Shown one piece after another: positions 5,668 to 8,000 of a stretch of DNA of 8,000 nucleotides. Numbering within the stretch: position 1 is the stretch's first letter; every line of letters begins with the position of its first letter. This stretch comes from Desulfobulbaceae bacterium UBA2213 (GTDB taxonomy: Bacteria > Desulfobacterota > Desulfobulbia > Desulfobulbales > Desulfocapsaceae): the NCBI GenBank assembly GCA_002327225.1, contig DCUN01000033.1, positions 1 through 8,000 on the forward strand. Reading direction: 5' to 3'. The notes beneath the pieces are model-generated. The model saw only the letters and a program-made list of their open reading frames with translations, had not been told where the DNA came from and searched no databases. The position numbers and the translations under genes are program-made.

Positions 5668-6843
5668 TTACATGAGCCCTGACAGAGAAGACTCTATCCA
5701 GTTGTAACCGATCCTTTCCTGCTCGAGACGCAAGTTTATACGTATTCGGTTATCCCGTAAATCATCGTAAAGCTCTTTTTCCTCAAGATTCAGTCGCGGC
5801 AAATCACGCCGTGTCTGTTTTGTTTCTTCGCCCCATTGTGATGTAAATGCCAACAAGGTTTTGCGGTCCATCAGGAAGGACTTCACGTGGTCGAAGCGGC
5901 AACGGAGTTGATCAAGGATAGCAAAACCATGGGTGTCAATATCGCCCCAATAATATATACAGCAACGGCTGAGCCACTCGGCCTTGGACAGCATCTCGAA
6001 GCCATATCCTGCTCCGAAGATAACCAGACTTTCCTTGAGTTGTGGAAAGGCCAAAAAGTTGATCTCGTTTTCGGTAATAAAAATACGCCTGATATTGGGA
6101 TTAAGCAGGGCAAAGCTCTCACTGTCAAGGGTAATATCCTGAATATGTGTTCCCGGCAAGAAGGTCTGTTGCGGATCAAGGAGACGGAATCGGATGCGCA
6201 CCGGTTTGTCACGCAATCCGTATCGTTGGGCGAATTGGCTCACACCGGAGGCAGTGGTATCGATGGATTCTGGTGGCAGGATAATATCCAGCAACTCCAT
6301 GAGCACACCACGATGGGCTTCAATGAACTTGCTGTGAACGTCAGGGATGTCAATCTGTCTCAGGTAGATCCCCGGACGTGGATGGGTTTCAATCCAGGAG
6401 ACAATCTGCAGCAGCAGGCCCCACTGATCGGAGAGATCAAGCGCCCGAATTGGCCGTTTGGCCAGCCAGACGAGCAATCTCGGTTGGCTGGCCCTTATCA
6501 GGTCGATCAAGGCTGTAAAGCGGGAGAGCGCACCTGCTTTTCCGATGAGCAGTACTGCCTCTTCGAGGGTATCGATCCATATCTTCAGGGGGATTGCATT
6601 GGCGCCGAGTACACGGTGCTTGAATTCCCGCATCTCTACCCGACAGTGGGGCATCTTTTGCAGCTCAACGCTCCAGGTTCGTGCCTCGGCAAAGTGGTCG
6701 GCCATCTCAGCCGATGTAGGGCCCGTGAGTGTCAAGCTCATCGGAAAGAGTGGCTTGCCGGTCACAAGGCTGGTGAGCATTGCCCCCCGGTCCCACAATC
6801 TGAGCAGCTGGGCCCGTAGATCGCTCGGCATGGTCCAGTTCAT
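5668..6843 (-). CDS. jetD: Wadjet defence subunit JetD (DUF3322/DUF2220, Toprim-type nuclease)
   Basis: JetD is the nuclease subunit of Wadjet, an SMC-type system that recognises and cleaves small circular DNA such as plasmids. The 391-aa product has the family's usual size. The N-terminal half (about 1-190) corresponds to DUF3322. The C-terminal half is the DUF2220 Toprim-like domain, with the acidic ThrGluAsnGlu motif at 257-260 and the signature GDIDTHG at 300-306, where Asp301 and Asp303 are the probable metal ligands. Both acidic motifs are intact, so the nuclease is probably active. Its ATG overlaps the jetC TGA in an ATGA junction, with GAGG upstream inside jetC, so translation is coupled. 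It is the last gene of the operon, matching the usual jetABCD order. A large open frame on the opposite strand (5887-6819) is a shadow. Confidence 0.93.
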   Translation of the reverse strand: MNWTMPSDLRAQLLRLWDRGAMLTSLVTGKPLFPMSLTLTGPTSAEMADHFAEARTWSVELQKMPHCRVEMREFKHRVLGANAIPLKIWIDTLEEAVLLIGKAGALSRFTALIDLIRASQPRLLVWLAKRPIRALDLSDQWGLLLQIVSWIETHPRPGIYLRQIDIPDVHSKFIEAHRGVLMELLDIILPPESIDTTASGVSQFAQRYGLRDKPVRIRFRLLDPQQTFLPGTHIQDITLDSESFALLNPNIRRIFITENEINFLAFPQLKESLVIFGAGYGFEMLSKAEWLSRCCIYYWGDIDTHGFAILDQLRCRFDHVKSFLMDRKTLLAFTSQWGEETKQTRRDLPRLNLEEKELYDDLRDNRIRINLRLEQERIGYNWIESSLSGLM

Positions 6844-8000
6844 CCGACCCTCTTCGCTTTTTCGGCGTGGTATTCTTCAATGGAGAGATTGCGCAGCAGA
6901 GATGCTCGGCCCTCCTCGTTATGGACATAGCCGACGCTGGCGACGAAAGGTTCTATAATGTGAATCTTTTGCAGGGGGGTGACGATCAGGAGTTGCAGAT
7001 TGAGTTGGGAAAACAAGCGCAGACCGTATTGTGCGGATTCATCTGAACCACGTCCAAAGGCCTCGTCGATTACTACAAAACGGAAGGTTCGGGAACGCAC
7101 TGCTCCCCATTCAAGACCAAACTGATAGGCCAGGCTTGCCGCCAGGATGGTATAGGCCAGTTTCTCCTTCTGCCCGCCTGACTTTCCTCCTGAGTCTGAG
7201 TAATGCTCGTATTCGCTGTTGTCTTCTCGCCAGCGTTCGCTGGCGGCAAAGACAAACCAGTTGCGCACATCGGTAACCTTGGCGGCCCAGCGCCTGTCCT
7301 GTTCGGAAAGTCCCTCGCGGCCGCGAAAGCGTTCGATGATCTGTTTGACCTGGAGAAACTTGGCTTCGGAGTATTGGCTGTCTTCAGAACCGGTCAGTGC
7401 TCCTTCTGTACAGCCACGCAGTTCGGTTTGAAAATCGCGAATGTCGGCATCCGGTGTCGGTTGCGCCTCCAGAAGTATGTAGCGGCCGCTGTTATAGTCG
7501 ATCTTGGTAAGAGACTCGTTGATGCGTCCGATACGTTCTTTGATTGTTTCCCGCTCACGGGCCAACTGTGACTGAAAATTAGCCACCTCACGAATGGTGT
7601 TCTCATTCAGCAGCTCCTTGAAGCGCGCTTCGAAGCGAGGTAGGTCGTCGGCCTGAAGCTGGTCGAGCATATTCTGGAACTCGAAGGCGGCCTCGATGCT
7701 GGCATCGACCTCTGCTGTCTCCAGTTTGAATTCTTCCTTGTAGGCTGCCATCGTCTGGGTGATCTTGTCACGCAGGCGTTTGAGCTTTTGGTCTTCACTA
7801 TCGATTCTGGCCTGCAGCCAGTCGCGCAGATCGCGCTCTCGGTTGTCACAGGATTCGACCGTGAGTTGATGGACACTTAATGCCTCGTTGCGAAGAGCGT
7901 CAAGGCGTTCGACAGAGGGGGTCTGACCCGCTGCTTGCGCGGGAGAAATGATTGCTGCCATGGTCAAATCACGCAGGGCTTCTGCAGCTTCACGCCTGGC
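6840..8000 (-). CDS. jetC: Wadjet SMC-like ATPase JetC, C-terminal part
   Basis: The last 386 codons are present; the frame stays open to the right edge, so the 5' portion is missing. JetC is a MukB/SMC-like ATPase that forms the DNA loop-extruding core of Wadjet. The first roughly 160 residues visible are Glu/Arg/Lys/Leu-rich coiled coil. The ATPase head follows: an ABC signature within SGGKSGGQKEKLAYTI (codons near 7158-7184) and a Walker B PheValValIleAspGluAlaPheGlyArg (near 7059-7082). The Walker A half would be at the unseen N-terminus. The match to the COG4913-type ATPase, together with a DUF3322/DUF2220 JetD directly downstream, points to a type I Wadjet; JetA and JetB upstream would confirm this. 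A TTG/ATG near 7959-7967 could look like a start, but the coiled-coil frame continues upstream through it. Confidence 0.93.
   Translation of the reverse strand, partial: ARREAAEALRDLTMAAIISPAQAAGQTPSVERLDALRNEALSVHQLTVESCDNRERDLRDWLQARIDSEDQKLKRLRDKITQTMAAYKEEFKLETAEVDASIEAAFEFQNMLDQLQADDLPRFEARFKELLNENTIREVANFQSQLARERETIKERIGRINESLTKIDYNSGRYILLEAQPTPDADIRDFQTELRGCTEGALTGSEDSQYSEAKFLQVKQIIERFRGREGLSEQDRRWAAKVTDVRNWFVFAASERWREDNSEYEHYSDSGGKSGGQKEKLAYTILAASLAYQFGLEWGAVRSRTFRFVVIDEAFGRGSDESAQYGLRLFSQLNLQLLIVTPLQKIHIIEPFVASVGYVHNEEGRASLLRNLSIEEYHAEKAKRVG

Noticed and set aside
5887..6819. Plus-strand open frame of 310 codons
   Set aside because: It is antisense to jetD, whose Toprim motifs and coupled ATGA start are convincing. 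It shows no domain.

Overview
The window reads as chromosome of an anaerobic, respiring Gram-negative bacterium, most likely Desulfobacterota (Desulfobulbales-like). This rests on an exported hexaheme c-type cytochrome next to an NrfD-like quinol-oxidoreductase subunit, a sigma-54-type promoter, and moderate GC. The taxonomy is an inference. All supported genes lie on the minus strand, so transcription runs from high to low coordinates.

Right block (5668-8000): the end of a Wadjet defence operon. It holds the C-terminal third of the SMC-like ATPase JetC, running off the right edge, and a complete JetD nuclease subunit. The two overlap by 4 nt (ATGA). JetA, JetB and the rest of JetC should lie beyond position 8000. 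By eye this block is more GC-rich than the genes to its left.

Middle block (4330-5667): a 363-nt spacer with a good sigma-54 (-24/-12) promoter match and possible upstream activator sites. It is followed by three tandem small genes for paralogous single-span membrane proteins of 69, 70 and 72 aa, each with its own ribosome binding site. I do not recognise this family. The unit ends at a very strong hairpin terminator (4330-4373).

Left-centre block (1378-4315): right after the terminator comes a near-consensus sigma-70 promoter, then a full-length FtsH-type AAA+ zinc metalloprotease with a cysteine-rich tail. Overlapping its 3' end is a gene for a two-TM sensor-kinase-like protein. That protein ends inside the dimerisation (DHp) helices, has Asn where the phosphoacceptor His should be, and has no ATPase domain.

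Left block (1-960): an exported hexaheme cytochrome made of two triheme c7-like repeats, followed by the start of an NrfD/PsrC-like membrane subunit cut by the left edge. Together they suggest a menaquinol:cytochrome electron-transfer complex at the inner membrane. The 417-nt spacer upstream carries a 14-bp perfect palindrome and a possible promoter.

The least explained parts are the three small membrane-protein paralogs with their promoter, and the FtsH plus kinase-remnant pair.
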